A DNA stretch of 12,151 bases from positions 1 through 12,151 of the forward strand of contig DDYW01000215.1 of assembly GCA_002348185.1 (NCBI GenBank), written 5' to 3'. Positions within the stretch are counted from its first letter, which is position 1. Each line of letters opens with the position of its first letter. Shown one piece after another: positions 1 to 7,686 of this stretch. A model generated the notes under the pieces. It saw only the letters and a list, made by a program, of their open reading frames with translations. It searched no databases and was not told where the DNA came from. The stretch is from Candidatus Hydrogenedentes bacterium UBA2224 (GTDB taxonomy: Bacteria > Hydrogenedentota > Hydrogenedentia > Hydrogenedentales > SLHB01). The translations under genes were made by a program, and so were the position numbers.

Positions 1-464
1 GCGTGATGTTCGGCAGCCCCGAAACGACCACGGGCGGCCAGGCCCTTAAGTTTTACGCCTCGATGCGCATCGAGATCCGGCGCGTCTCCACCGTAAAAGA
101 CAAAGAGGAGAGCGTGGGCAACCGCGTGCGCGCGAAAGTGGTCAAGAACAAGCTGAGCCCACCTTTCCGCTCGGCCGAATTCGAGATTCTCTTTGATGAA
201 GGGATCTCCGAGGAAGGCGATGTCCTCGATATGGCCATCGCCGACAAGCTGATCCAGAAGAGCGGGTCGTGGTTCTCCCTCGACGGGGAAAACCTGGGGC
301 AGGGACGCGAGAATACCCGCATTTTCCTGAAAGATCACCCCGAGATCGTCGAGAAGCTCAAAAGCGAACTCCTCAAGGCCAAAGGCCTGACCTGGCTCGA
401 TAGTCCCGAGGAAATCGGCCAGGACACCGATCCGCAGGAAGAGAAGGCTGAAGTCTCTGACTAA
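1..464 (+). CDS. recA: RecA recombinase, C-terminal part (5' end outside window)
   Basis: RecA is the cytoplasmic ATP-dependent strand-exchange protein of homologous recombination and the co-protease of the SOS response. The reading frame is open at the left edge and gives about 153 residues. They begin in the DNA-binding L2 loop (VMFGSPETTTGGQALKFYAS, almost the textbook RecA sequence), continue with RIEIRR and the KVVKNKLSPPF segment, and then the C-terminal domain with GQGRENTRIFLKDHPE. The tail is acidic (DTDPQEEKAEVSD), as in other RecAs. Roughly the first 200 residues, including Walker A and B, lie outside the window, so this is an edge truncation and not a broken gene. The stop TAA at 462-464 overlaps the proposed CTG start of the next gene at 457. 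No terminator hairpin follows, so recA transcripts probably run into the envelope genes downstream. Identification is very secure. Confidence 0.97.
   Translation, partial: VMFGSPETTTGGQALKFYASMRIEIRRVSTVKDKEESVGNRVRAKVVKNKLSPPFRSAEFEILFDEGISEEGDVLDMAIADKLIQKSGSWFSLDGENLGQGRENTRIFLKDHPEIVEKLKSELLKAKGLTWLDSPEEIGQDTDPQEEKAEVSD
436..447 (+). promoter_or_regulatory. Shine-Dalgarno site supporting a CTG start at 457
   Basis: The purine stretch AGGAAGAGAAGG lies inside the last codons of recA and ends 9 bases before CTG 457. There is no ATG, GTG or TTG in any + frame between about 391 and 570, so this site helps decide the start of the AsmA-family gene. The alternative TTG at 571 has no such sequence before it. 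Confidence 0.5.
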
Positions 465-3400
465 ACAAGCTCTGCAAGAACGGTCTGTCCGAAGCGGGCA
501 CGCCCGCCGTTACACCCGGATCTGGCTCCTGGCGCTCCTCGTATTCAGCGGGCTGCTCGCCGCAGTCACGTTGTTTATCGAGTACCGCCTGGAATCCGTC
601 CGCCAGATGGCGCTCGAAGCCGCCGAATCCCGCACGGGCATCGGGCTCGACGCGAATTCGGTCGCGGTTGCGGGGCTTCGGGGCATTCGCATCGACGACC
701 TGCGCGTCGACCTCGCTCCCGAAGGGGGGCCCGTCGCAAACATCCGCATCCCCTCCGTCTACATCCGTATCGATATTGTCGGTCTCCTCTACGGAGAGCT
801 GAATGTCGAACGCATCGAGCTCGACCATGCCGTGTTTCATGTCCGGCGGCTTCCCGGAGAGGCCTGGTATGACCCGCAGAAGTTTCCCTTCAATTCCCAT
901 GGCGCCGCTCCATTCGCATCCATGGGGGCGTTCCGCGTGCTCGGCAAACAGTGCACGCTCCAGGTGGAGAACGTCGTTCGCGATACCACGCTGGCCATCA
1001 CCAACCTCGATTTCGATGTGTACAGGCTGCCCGAGACCGAGCAGATCCTCGCGAACGCGGCCGGCCTGCTCAACGGCCTCGAAGAAAACCGCCTGAAGGC
1101 GAATCTGCTCTATGCGTCGCCCGCGGACTTTGACCTCAAGGTCGAGGCCTCGCGGCTCACCAGCGCCGACGTTAACGTGTTTCTCCCGGCGTCAAGACGC
1201 TTTGTCCAGACCGGCATTGCCCGGCCCAAGACGCGCGTGGTGGCGTATCCTGACAAAACACTCATGGTCTCCCTGGAGGCGGCGTTCGAGAATCTCACCA
1301 TTCGCGATCACCCTCCGTTTCTCCCCCCGGCCACGGGCACCCTCGACATCCTCGCGTCCTACAATGCCCTGTCGCGCGAATTGACCCTGAGTTCGGCCTC
1401 CGCGAAATCCGCGCAAATCGGCGAGGGAAGGCTTTCCGGCAGTGTCTCCTTCCAGGACGAGATCCCCAGCTTCTCCCTCGCCCTCGAAAGTTCCCGGCTG
1501 CCGCTGGCCGAGATCCTCGACCTCGCCGTCATGGGGCGCCTTCAGGATTATGGCAAGCTCGACCTGCAACTGGCTGAACCCTACGAGGTGTCCCTCTCCC
1601 TGGCCGGCAACATCGAACAGTTTCGCATCGGAGCACACGCCAACGCCGCCGGCGGTACCCTCCAGTTTGAACCCACGGACTCCCTCCTCCCCACGATGCA
1701 GATGACCCTCGACGACATCGAGGGCACCTGGGATTCCCAGGAACGCATCGCGCGGGCCGCCCTCACCATCGCCGACGGCACGGTGTCTCAGAAACAGTAT
1801 GGCCTGCACGCCCAGAGCATCTCCGGATTGGTCCGCCTGGAAGATCGCTCGGTTGAGATCCAGCCCCTCAGTTTTGTCTTTCAGGACAACGCCATCGTGG
1901 GCGGACTGGCCTACAATTTCGCCGACAAGACGGGCTCGGCGTCCATCAACGGCGCCATTGCGAGACTGGAGGACACTCGTCTTGTCGCCATCAAGGACGT
2001 CACGCTGTCTGGAAGCGCGACCGTCAAGGCGTCGGCCGACTTCCGTCCCGAACGGACCACCGCCGAGTTCATGGCCGAACTGACGCAGGCGCAGGTCGAT
2101 TACAAGTGGTTCTTCAGCAAGCCCGCCGGCCTGGGCGTTACCCTGTACGGCAACGCGGACCTCAAGCCCGGGAAAGAAATCGCGCTGAAAGGCCAGGTCA
2201 AGGCGGCCGAAACCACGCTCGACGCGGAAATGCTCCTAGCCAGGGCCGGGCGAAAATGGAGCCTAAAACGCTCCCTCACCACGGCCGACACGGCCGATAT
2301 CGCCACAATTGCGAAGTGCCTCCGCCTGCCGTACAAACCGCAGGGCAGCGCCATCCACAAAGTGTCCTATGAATGGATACGCGACCAGGCCGAGCCGAAC
2401 GAATGGCATGCCCTGCTCGAGGGCCAGTTCGATGAACTGCATCTCCTGCCCGACGGACTCGATACGCCGCATGTGGTCAAGGATGCCCGGCTGCGCCTGG
2501 CACTCACCCGCGGCACGCCGTCCACCGGCGAACTCTGGCTCCATGCCGCCGACGCCTCGACGCCGCCCTTTGGCGTCAAATGGTTCAATGCAGTCAAATG
2601 CCCGCCCGAATTGCTCGACCGCTTCCCCCCCGTGCCCCGCGACTGGGTGTTTCATCTCGAAGCCGACCACCTGGTGGCCCCGCCCTGGGAGGGCAACGCA
2701 TTTACGGGAGAAGCCTACACCACGGAATCCCAGGTGGGCGTGCGGCAGTTCCAGGCGCGCGTGGGCGACGGACGCGTCGAGGGCAGCTACACGCTGGCCC
2801 GGTCCGAAAACGCCTACACGACCACCTTCGCCTGGCAGAACATCCCCGCCACGCCCCTGCTGAATCACCTCAAGTTCCCCGGCGTTCTTGAAGGCGCTGT
2901 CGACGGCAACGTCACCTATGCCATGGATCGCGATGATCCCCACACCCTCGCCGGAGAAGGGCGGTTCACGGTCAGCGAAGGACGGTTCAACGCCGATTTT
3001 CTGCTGGCCCAGTTCAAAGGGCCTCTCCAGGAGAGCGCGGGCATCCTCCCCCCCTCGCTCCAATTCAAGCGGCTCGCATCGAACGTATCGTTCCAGAACG
3101 ACGTCGTCACCACGAACGGCGTCGAACTGGTCGCGGAAGGCATCAACGTGACGGGCGATGGCACCTACGTGACCGGCGGCGAAATGGACTACGCCATCAA
3201 GCTCGCCATCGCCCCCGATACCGCTGAACGGATTCCCGCGCTTCGCGACAACTTCACCCTGCAGGGGTACCGCCTCGCCAACCGGAATCTGGAACTGGAT
3301 TTCCGGATCAAAGGCCCGACCCTGCGGCCCCGGAGCGAGCTGGCCAGCCTCCCCCCGCCCAGCATCACCCTCGTCAGCGGGGCCCTCGAAACCACCAGCG

Positions 3401-3507
3401 AAGTCGTTCAAGTCTTCGATTTACCTAGAAAAATCCTCGTCGATGTGTTTAAAATCGGGGCGGGTATCGTGGGGGCCCGAAAACCCTCCGAAAACAACGG
3501 TCAATAG
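457..3507 (+). CDS. AsmA-family inner-membrane-anchored envelope protein
   Basis: A protein of about 1016 residues if read from CTG 457 (978 if read from TTG 571). Residues about 22-41 (IWLLALLVFSGLLAAVTLFI) form one hydrophobic segment after a basic stretch (ARRYTR), giving an N-in membrane anchor. The rest is long, beta-rich and hydrophilic. The section around window 2880-3330 (LQESAGILPPSLQFKRL, VELVAEGINVTGDGTYV, MDYAIKLAIAP) matches the pattern of the AsmA C-terminal region. AsmA/YdbH/YhdP/TamB relatives are periplasmic beta-groove proteins that move phospholipids or help outer-membrane assembly; that role here is inferred from the family. A start at TTG 571 would delete most of the anchor and has no ribosome site, so CTG 457 is preferred. 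It overlaps the recA stop (CTGACTAA), suggesting translational coupling. A base error hiding an ATG or GTG is the alternative. The family call is fairly secure, the subfamily is not. Confidence 0.8.
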   Translation: MTKQALQERSVRSGHARRYTRIWLLALLVFSGLLAAVTLFIEYRLESVRQMALEAAESRTGIGLDANSVAVAGLRGIRIDDLRVDLAPEGGPVANIRIPSVYIRIDIVGLLYGELNVERIELDHAVFHVRRLPGEAWYDPQKFPFNSHGAAPFASMGAFRVLGKQCTLQVENVVRDTTLAITNLDFDVYRLPETEQILANAAGLLNGLEENRLKANLLYASPADFDLKVEASRLTSADVNVFLPASRRFVQTGIARPKTRVVAYPDKTLMVSLEAAFENLTIRDHPPFLPPATGTLDILASYNALSRELTLSSASAKSAQIGEGRLSGSVSFQDEIPSFSLALESSRLPLAEILDLAVMGRLQDYGKLDLQLAEPYEVSLSLAGNIEQFRIGAHANAAGGTLQFEPTDSLLPTMQMTLDDIEGTWDSQERIARAALTIADGTVSQKQYGLHAQSISGLVRLEDRSVEIQPLSFVFQDNAIVGGLAYNFADKTGSASINGAIARLEDTRLVAIKDVTLSGSATVKASADFRPERTTAEFMAELTQAQVDYKWFFSKPAGLGVTLYGNADLKPGKEIALKGQVKAAETTLDAEMLLARAGRKWSLKRSLTTADTADIATIAKCLRLPYKPQGSAIHKVSYEWIRDQAEPNEWHALLEGQFDELHLLPDGLDTPHVVKDARLRLALTRGTPSTGELWLHAADASTPPFGVKWFNAVKCPPELLDRFPPVPRDWVFHLEADHLVAPPWEGNAFTGEAYTTESQVGVRQFQARVGDGRVEGSYTLARSENAYTTTFAWQNIPATPLLNHLKFPGVLEGAVDGNVTYAMDRDDPHTLAGEGRFTVSEGRFNADFLLAQFKGPLQESAGILPPSLQFKRLASNVSFQNDVVTTNGVELVAEGINVTGDGTYVTGGEMDYAIKLAIAPDTAERIPALRDNFTLQGYRLANRNLELDFRIKGPTLRPRSELASLPPPSITLVSGALETTSEVVQVFDLPRKILVDVFKIGAGIVGARKPSENNGQ

Positions 3508-3518
3508 CCTGGGATAGT

Positions 3519-4106
3519 ATGGAAATCAAGATTACCAAGAGCGCACGGGCCTGTTCCGAGTGTGAACGGCCCTTCGAGCACGGAGAAGAGATCTTCTCGC
3601 TCATCCGGCTTCAGGACCAGGCCTTCGTGCGCAACGACTACGACAAGACCCACTGGGATCCCGAGAAGACCCAACACGCCGTTGCTGCGTGGTCCACAAC
3701 GTACATCGACCCGAAGGTCGAAGCGCAACAGCCGCCCGAGGTCTTTTCTCCGTTGCGGCAGGCCTTCTATGAATCCGCGGAATCGAAAGACCGCGCGGAA
3801 ATCGCCAAGGCCTATCTGGCTGCCCAGTTGCTGCGAAGACAGAAGGTCTTCCGGCTGATCAAGGAATTTGACACCGACGAAGGAGAAGCCCGCATCGCGT
3901 TGTTTGCCGACCGCATCGGCAACCGATTCATCGAAGTCGGCGACCCCGGCTTGAGTTATCAGGAGCTCGAAGCCGGGCGGCAAGCCCTCTTGCAGCGCCT
4001 GCGGGAACTGGAAGCCGTGCAGACCGAGGGCGAAACCTCCTCCGAAACCCGGACGGACGAAGCAAAAACTGATTCCATGGAGACGGCAAATGAGGCAGCA
4101 GGGTAA
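3519..4106 (+). CDS. Hypothetical CxxC-containing protein, planctomycete-like family
   Basis: A soluble protein of 195 residues of unknown function. It opens with a single CSEC pair (C12, C15) followed by RPFEHGEEIFSLI and then VRNDYDKTHW. This pattern (Cys pair, GE-x-x-x-S, R-x-D-Y, W) recalls uncharacterised Planctomycetes proteins with a small zinc-ribbon-like start. No second Cys pair is present, so zinc binding would need other ligands such as H or D, or a dimer. Residues about 74-165 are predicted to be helical (FSPLRQAFYESAESKDRAEIAKAYL, then LLRRQKVFRLIKEF), and the last 30 residues are acidic and Ser/Thr-rich, probably disordered. The gene starts 11 bases after the AsmA stop with a weak GGGA ribosome site, and its 3' end overlaps the next gene by 17 bases, so it belongs to the same transcription unit. 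No enzymatic motif is recognisable; a structural or adaptor role is only a guess. Confidence 0.8.
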   Translation: MEIKITKSARACSECERPFEHGEEIFSLIRLQDQAFVRNDYDKTHWDPEKTQHAVAAWSTTYIDPKVEAQQPPEVFSPLRQAFYESAESKDRAEIAKAYLAAQLLRRQKVFRLIKEFDTDEGEARIALFADRIGNRFIEVGDPGLSYQELEAGRQALLQRLRELEAVQTEGETSSETRTDEAKTDSMETANEAAG

Positions 4107-5025
4107 GACACAATCACAGGGCGCGGATCAAGAGCCGGTCATCCAGCTCACCCGCGGACAAATGGTGGGGGCGGTCTGCGCCCTGCTAATTGGCGCGCTC
4201 GTGTTCTATCTGCTGGGCGTCGTCACCTCTCGTTTCGAGCCGGTACTCACCGGCAACCAGATGCAGCAGGGCAACGCGGAGCTGCTTCCCGCCCCGGAAG
4301 CCCCGGGGACCTCCCCGCCCGCCCCGCGCCGCGACGCGCCCGCGCCGGAAGGCCGGCAGACAAGCCCCCGCAGAGACGTCATCGCGCGGAAGGACACGAA
4401 TGCGCCGTCCTCCGACACCACGGCCGGCGCGCGTACACAGGTACCGGCTGGCGGCGACAGCGCGCCGTTGAGCCGCGTCCCGGCCCCCGCGGACAACGCC
4501 AACGCCCAGCCCGAAATGCGAACCACCGTGACCGACCTCCCGGCCACGTCCCCCGCCGGCGTGGACACACCCGCGCCAGCCAGCGGCCCCAAGCCCGTGA
4601 CCCTTCCTTCAAAGACTGAAGCGGAAACGCCCGCACCGGCCCCGCCGTCACAGCCCAGCCCGGCAGAACAGGCCGCGGCCGCTAAGGAAACGGCTCCCCC
4701 GGTTTCCCTGGATAAAATCGAGCTTCCTGCCGAAAACCTCCCCGCGGCGGGCGTCGCTCCCGCCCAGGGCGCCTTCTACAGCATTCAATTGATCGCCTTT
4801 TCATCGGCGAACCGGGCCAAGGCCGAAGCCTATGCAAAAGACGTTCGGGAAAATGCCGGGCTTGATGTAGAATTGGAGACGTCGCCCGACGGAAAACTCA
4901 TCCGGCTGTACGTGGGACGGTATGCGGACCGAGAGGGCGCGGCCAAAGCCTGTCTGGAATTGAAGAAACAGGAGCGCTTCTCCCAGGCATTCGTCCCACA
5001 GCAGGCGCGGAGGGCGGGAAACTAG
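4090..5025 (+). CDS. SPOR-domain bitopic membrane protein
   Basis: A 311-residue protein with three parts. A short cytoplasmic start is followed by one transmembrane helix at about 24-46 (MVGAVCALLIGALVFYLLGV). A long Pro/Ala/Thr-rich, low-complexity linker runs from about 50 to 226. A C-terminal SPOR domain occupies about 227-305 (GAFYSIQLIAFSSANRAKAEAYA, then IRLYVGRYADREGAAKACLELK). SPOR domains bind denuded peptidoglycan glycan strands, classically at the division septum (FtsN, DedD, DamX). By analogy this protein spans the inner membrane and reaches into the murein layer, probably at division sites. The ATG at 4090 has GGAGA at 4079-4083, six bases upstream, and overlaps the preceding gene by 17 bases, pointing to coupled translation. 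It is not a recognisable FtsN orthologue, so no gene name is given. The domain call is secure, the septal role is inferred. Confidence 0.9.
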   Translation: MRQQGKTQSQGADQEPVIQLTRGQMVGAVCALLIGALVFYLLGVVTSRFEPVLTGNQMQQGNAELLPAPEAPGTSPPAPRRDAPAPEGRQTSPRRDVIARKDTNAPSSDTTAGARTQVPAGGDSAPLSRVPAPADNANAQPEMRTTVTDLPATSPAGVDTPAPASGPKPVTLPSKTEAETPAPAPPSQPSPAEQAAAAKETAPPVSLDKIELPAENLPAAGVAPAQGAFYSIQLIAFSSANRAKAEAYAKDVRENAGLDVELETSPDGKLIRLYVGRYADREGAAKACLELKKQERFSQAFVPQQARRAGN

Positions 5026-5069
5026 GGACGGAGCGGGAAACGTCAGCCAAAGGGAGCCGAGGGAAGACC

Positions 5070-5945
5070 ATGAAAGTGTCTGTCATTGGTCCGGGTGCGA
5101 TGGGGTGCTTGTTCGCGGCGCGGCTCGCGAATGGCGGCGTACAGACGACACTCGTCGATCACAGGGCGGATCGCGCCAAACGCTTGAGCGCGGGCGGCAT
5201 TCGCGTGGAATCGGACGCCGGCTCGTTGACGGCGAATCCAGCAGTCGCCACGGCGATTCCCGACGATCAGGATCTGCTGATCGTATTTGTGAAATCGCAC
5301 GTGACGCCCACGCTCACCCTGCCGCCGGGCATCCCGGTTTTGACGCTTCAGAACGGTCTCGGAAATACCGAAGCCCTGTGTTCCGCTGTAGGCAGCGCCC
5401 ATATCCTCGCGGGCGTTACCCATGAGGCCGCCATGCTCGACGGTGAAGGCAGCGTCACCCACACGGCCGCCGCCAGGACCGCGTTTGGCTCCTGGACGTC
5501 CTGCCCGACAGACGCCGCCGAAAAGGCGCTCGGCGCGGCGGGATTCCGCTACGAAGTCACGGCGGCACCGGGCCAGACCCTCTGGGAAAAAGTAGCCGCG
5601 TCAAACGCAATCTACCCATTGACCGCCCTGCTCAACATCCGCAACGGCGCCTTGCTCGAGATCGCCGAAGTACGGCAATTGGTGCGCGACCTGGTGGTCG
5701 AGAGCGTCAAGGTGGCCTCCACGGAGGGGTACCGGTTCGCCTACAGCCTCGTCGAAGAGACCGAAGAACTCTGCCACAAGTTCCCGCAGAGCATCTCCCC
5801 CATGCTTCAAGACATTCGCGCGGGAAGGCGCACGGAGATAGAAAGTCTCAGCGGCGAGATCATCCGCAGGGCCCAGATAGCCGCCCTGCCTGTACCGCGA
5901 ACGCGGGTCATCTACCAACTGATCCGGGGTATGGAATCCCGTTGA
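5070..5945 (+). CDS. panE: 2-dehydropantoate 2-reductase (ketopantoate reductase)
   Basis: A 291-residue cytoplasmic enzyme that reduces 2-dehydropantoate to (R)-pantoate with NADPH, in the pantothenate/coenzyme A pathway. The Rossmann dinucleotide motif is GPGAMG at 7-12 after a beta strand (MKVSVI). The family residues are visible: K75 in VFVKSH, QNG at 94-96, the catalytic lysine K174 in LWEKVAASNAIYPLTALLN, and the substrate-binding glutamate E256 in MLQDIRAGRRTEIESLSG. Length matches the usual 290-300 residues. The ATG at 5070 is preceded by GAGGGAAG at 5059-5066 and lies 44 bases after the SPOR gene. The TGA stop shares bases with the TTG start of the next gene (TTGA), suggesting coupling. 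Members of the ApbA/PanE family include paralogues with other 2-keto acid substrates, but the conserved ALLNIRNG and TEIES blocks favour true PanE. No other pantothenate gene is next to it. Confidence 0.93.
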   Translation: MKVSVIGPGAMGCLFAARLANGGVQTTLVDHRADRAKRLSAGGIRVESDAGSLTANPAVATAIPDDQDLLIVFVKSHVTPTLTLPPGIPVLTLQNGLGNTEALCSAVGSAHILAGVTHEAAMLDGEGSVTHTAAARTAFGSWTSCPTDAAEKALGAAGFRYEVTAAPGQTLWEKVAASNAIYPLTALLNIRNGALLEIAEVRQLVRDLVVESVKVASTEGYRFAYSLVEETEELCHKFPQSISPMLQDIRAGRRTEIESLSGEIIRRAQIAALPVPRTRVIYQLIRGMESR

Positions 5946-6646
5946 GTCAGCCGGGATTAAACTACCATAGCCCGGAAGTCTTCACGCTCCGGCAACGCGT
6001 GGTGCTGGCAACGGGCGGGCCTCTCATTGCGGGCGCATACAAAACCCTCTGCGTAACGTGCCGCCAGGAAACCCGCAACGCCGAACCTCTTCAGCGCTCC
6101 ATCGCTGCCGGACAACACGTCCTTCTCGCCGTCTGGCATGAAACCCTCGGGCTGGCGGCCTGGCACCACCGCAACACGGGATTCCACACCCTGACCAGCT
6201 ACAGTTTCGACGGCGAACTGGCTGCGCGCATCGTTCGTTGTTTTGGCCTGTACGCCCTGCGCGGCTCGTCGTCCCGGGGCGGGCACGAGGCGCTCATCCA
6301 GATGCAGCGGGCGGCCGAAACGGTGCCCGCCATTGGCCTCACGCTCGACGGGCCCCGGGGGCCCCGCAGGGTCGCGAAACCGGGCGCCGCCATTCTCGCG
6401 ATGCGGACCGGGCTGCCGGTCATTCCACAGGCCTTTGCTGCAACGCCGTGCTGGCGCCTGCGCTCCTGGGACCGGATGTTCGTTCCCAAGCCGTTCGCCC
6501 GCCTGGTGACCGTCTACGGCGAACCTATCTATCCTCCGCCGAAAGGGGAACCCAAAGCCATCGAACGCCTTCGGGCCGAAGTGGAAAACGCCCTCAACCG
6601 CCTCCAGACGGCGCTCGATGAAGAACTCGGGCTGGTGGAACCCTAG
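5942..6646 (+). CDS. DUF374-type lysophospholipid acyltransferase-like protein
   Basis: A 234-residue protein of the DUF374 family, related to membrane acyltransferases that transfer acyl chains to lipid A or lysophospholipid precursors. Hallmarks are WHE at 65-67 with the presumed catalytic histidine H66, SYSFDGEL at 85-92, LRGSSSRGG at 107-115, and the family signature DGPRGPRRVAKPG at 136-148, followed by AILAMRTGLPVIP. The substrate is unknown; a diderm envelope lipid is the likely target given the AsmA and SPOR genes upstream. The TTG start at 5942 overlaps the panE stop by four bases with GGGG and GGAA purine runs close upstream; the next in-frame start, GTG 5999, would lose a conserved-looking N-terminus. 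No long hydrophobic segment other than VVLATGGPLIAGAYKTLCV (about 20-38) is seen, which may anchor it to the membrane face. Its TAG stop lies inside the CTAG that also ends rlmN on the opposite strand. Confidence 0.85.
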   Translation: MSQPGLNYHSPEVFTLRQRVVLATGGPLIAGAYKTLCVTCRQETRNAEPLQRSIAAGQHVLLAVWHETLGLAAWHHRNTGFHTLTSYSFDGELAARIVRCFGLYALRGSSSRGGHEALIQMQRAAETVPAIGLTLDGPRGPRRVAKPGAAILAMRTGLPVIPQAFAATPCWRLRSWDRMFVPKPFARLVTVYGEPIYPPPKGEPKAIERLRAEVENALNRLQTALDEELGLVEP

Positions 6647-7686
6647 GCGCCTTCCGGCCGGGCAATCTGGCGCGCCCGCAGTTGGCCGCAGGCCGCATTG
6701 ATGTCTCCCCCGCGCTCGCGCCGCAACGTGGCGTTCACCCCCGCTGCTTCCAGCCGGGCCGCGAACGCCTTGCAGACCTCGGGGGAAGAGGGCTCGCAGG
6801 TGAGACCGTCCACGCGATTGTACGGGATGAGGTTCACGAAGGCCCGCAGCCCGCGAATCAGGGACGCCAGTTCCTGCGCATCCTTCAAAGAGTCGTTCAC
6901 CCCCTGGATCAGGGTCCATTCGAAGGTCACTTGCCGGCCGGCCGCGTCGCAGTACGCGCGCACCGCGTCCATCAACCGCGCAAGCGGATACTTCCGGTTC
7001 AGGGGAACCAGCTCGGACCGCAGCGTGTCGTTCGCGGCATGCAGGGACACGCTCAATCGCACCTGCCACTTCTGCGCCGAAAACCGTTCAATGCCCGGCA
7101 CGTCTCCCGCCGTCGAAACCGTGATCTTCCGCGCACCGATGTTCAGCCCATCCTTCCGCATGAGCATCCGGATCGCCTTCACCACGGCATCGTAGTTGCG
7201 GAACGGCTCGCCCATGCCCATGAACACGATGTTGGGCGTGCGGCCCCGCAGATCGCGGCCGTGCAGCAGATGCAGGGCCTGTTCAACAATCTCTCCCGGG
7301 CTCAGGCTACGCACAAATCCCGACAGACCCGTGGCGCAAAACGTACACCGGACCGCACAGCCCACCTGCGACGAGAGACACAGCGTCAACCGCTCGCCTT
7401 CCGGAATCGCCACCGCTTCCACCGTTGCCCCGTCGTGAAGCTCGAAGAGGTACTTGCGCGTCGCCTCCGATTCGCGCGAGTCCAGAGTCTGAACGGGCTG
7501 GATCTGAGGCAGCGTGACGCGTTCCCGGAGTTCTTCGCGCATGCTCTTCGACAGGTCGGTCATGGCATTCAGGTCGAACACCTGTTTCGCGTGGATCCAG
7601 CGGAAGAGCTGCCTCGCCTGATACACCTTGAGTTCCAGCGCCTCCGCCAGCTCATCCGGCAGAAGATCGGTTATACCTATGCTCAC
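6643..7686 (-). CDS. rlmN: Dual-specificity RNA methyltransferase RlmN (radical SAM)
   Basis: A 347-residue cytoplasmic radical-SAM enzyme that methylates C2 of adenine 2503 in 23S rRNA and of A37 in some tRNAs, tuning the peptidyl-transferase tunnel and decoding. The 4Fe-4S motif CAVRCTFC gives C110, C114 and C117. MGMGEP at 156-161 is the SAM-binding GGE-like motif, VSLHAAND lies at 213-220, and the methyl-accepting cysteine is C333 in GGDINAACGQLR; C333 together with INAACGQL separates RlmN from other radical-SAM enzymes. The N-terminal helical domain (LPDELAEALELKVYQARQLFRWIH) is the RNA-binding accessory domain. Length is typical. The GTG start at 7686 has GAGGA at 7693-7697, six bases upstream, and overlaps the stop of the lipoprotein gene as GTGA, so the two are probably translated together. 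The 3' end shares CTAG with the converging acyltransferase gene. Confidence 0.97.
   Translation of the reverse strand: MSIGITDLLPDELAEALELKVYQARQLFRWIHAKQVFDLNAMTDLSKSMREELRERVTLPQIQPVQTLDSRESEATRKYLFELHDGATVEAVAIPEGERLTLCLSSQVGCAVRCTFCATGLSGFVRSLSPGEIVEQALHLLHGRDLRGRTPNIVFMGMGEPFRNYDAVVKAIRMLMRKDGLNIGARKITVSTAGDVPGIERFSAQKWQVRLSVSLHAANDTLRSELVPLNRKYPLARLMDAVRAYCDAAGRQVTFEWTLIQGVNDSLKDAQELASLIRGLRAFVNLIPYNRVDGLTCEPSSPEVCKAFAARLEAAGVNATLRRERGGDINAACGQLRARQIARPEGA

Noticed and set aside
1..464. recA as a truncated pseudogene
   Set aside because: The frame is open through the window edge and the visible part is fully conserved, so the missing portion simply lies outside.
2263..3411. A 382-codon open frame on the - strand within the AsmA-family gene
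   Set aside because: It mirrors the codon pattern of the AsmA gene, has no recognisable domain and no ribosome site; the same holds for the 370-codon - frame at 5957-7069.
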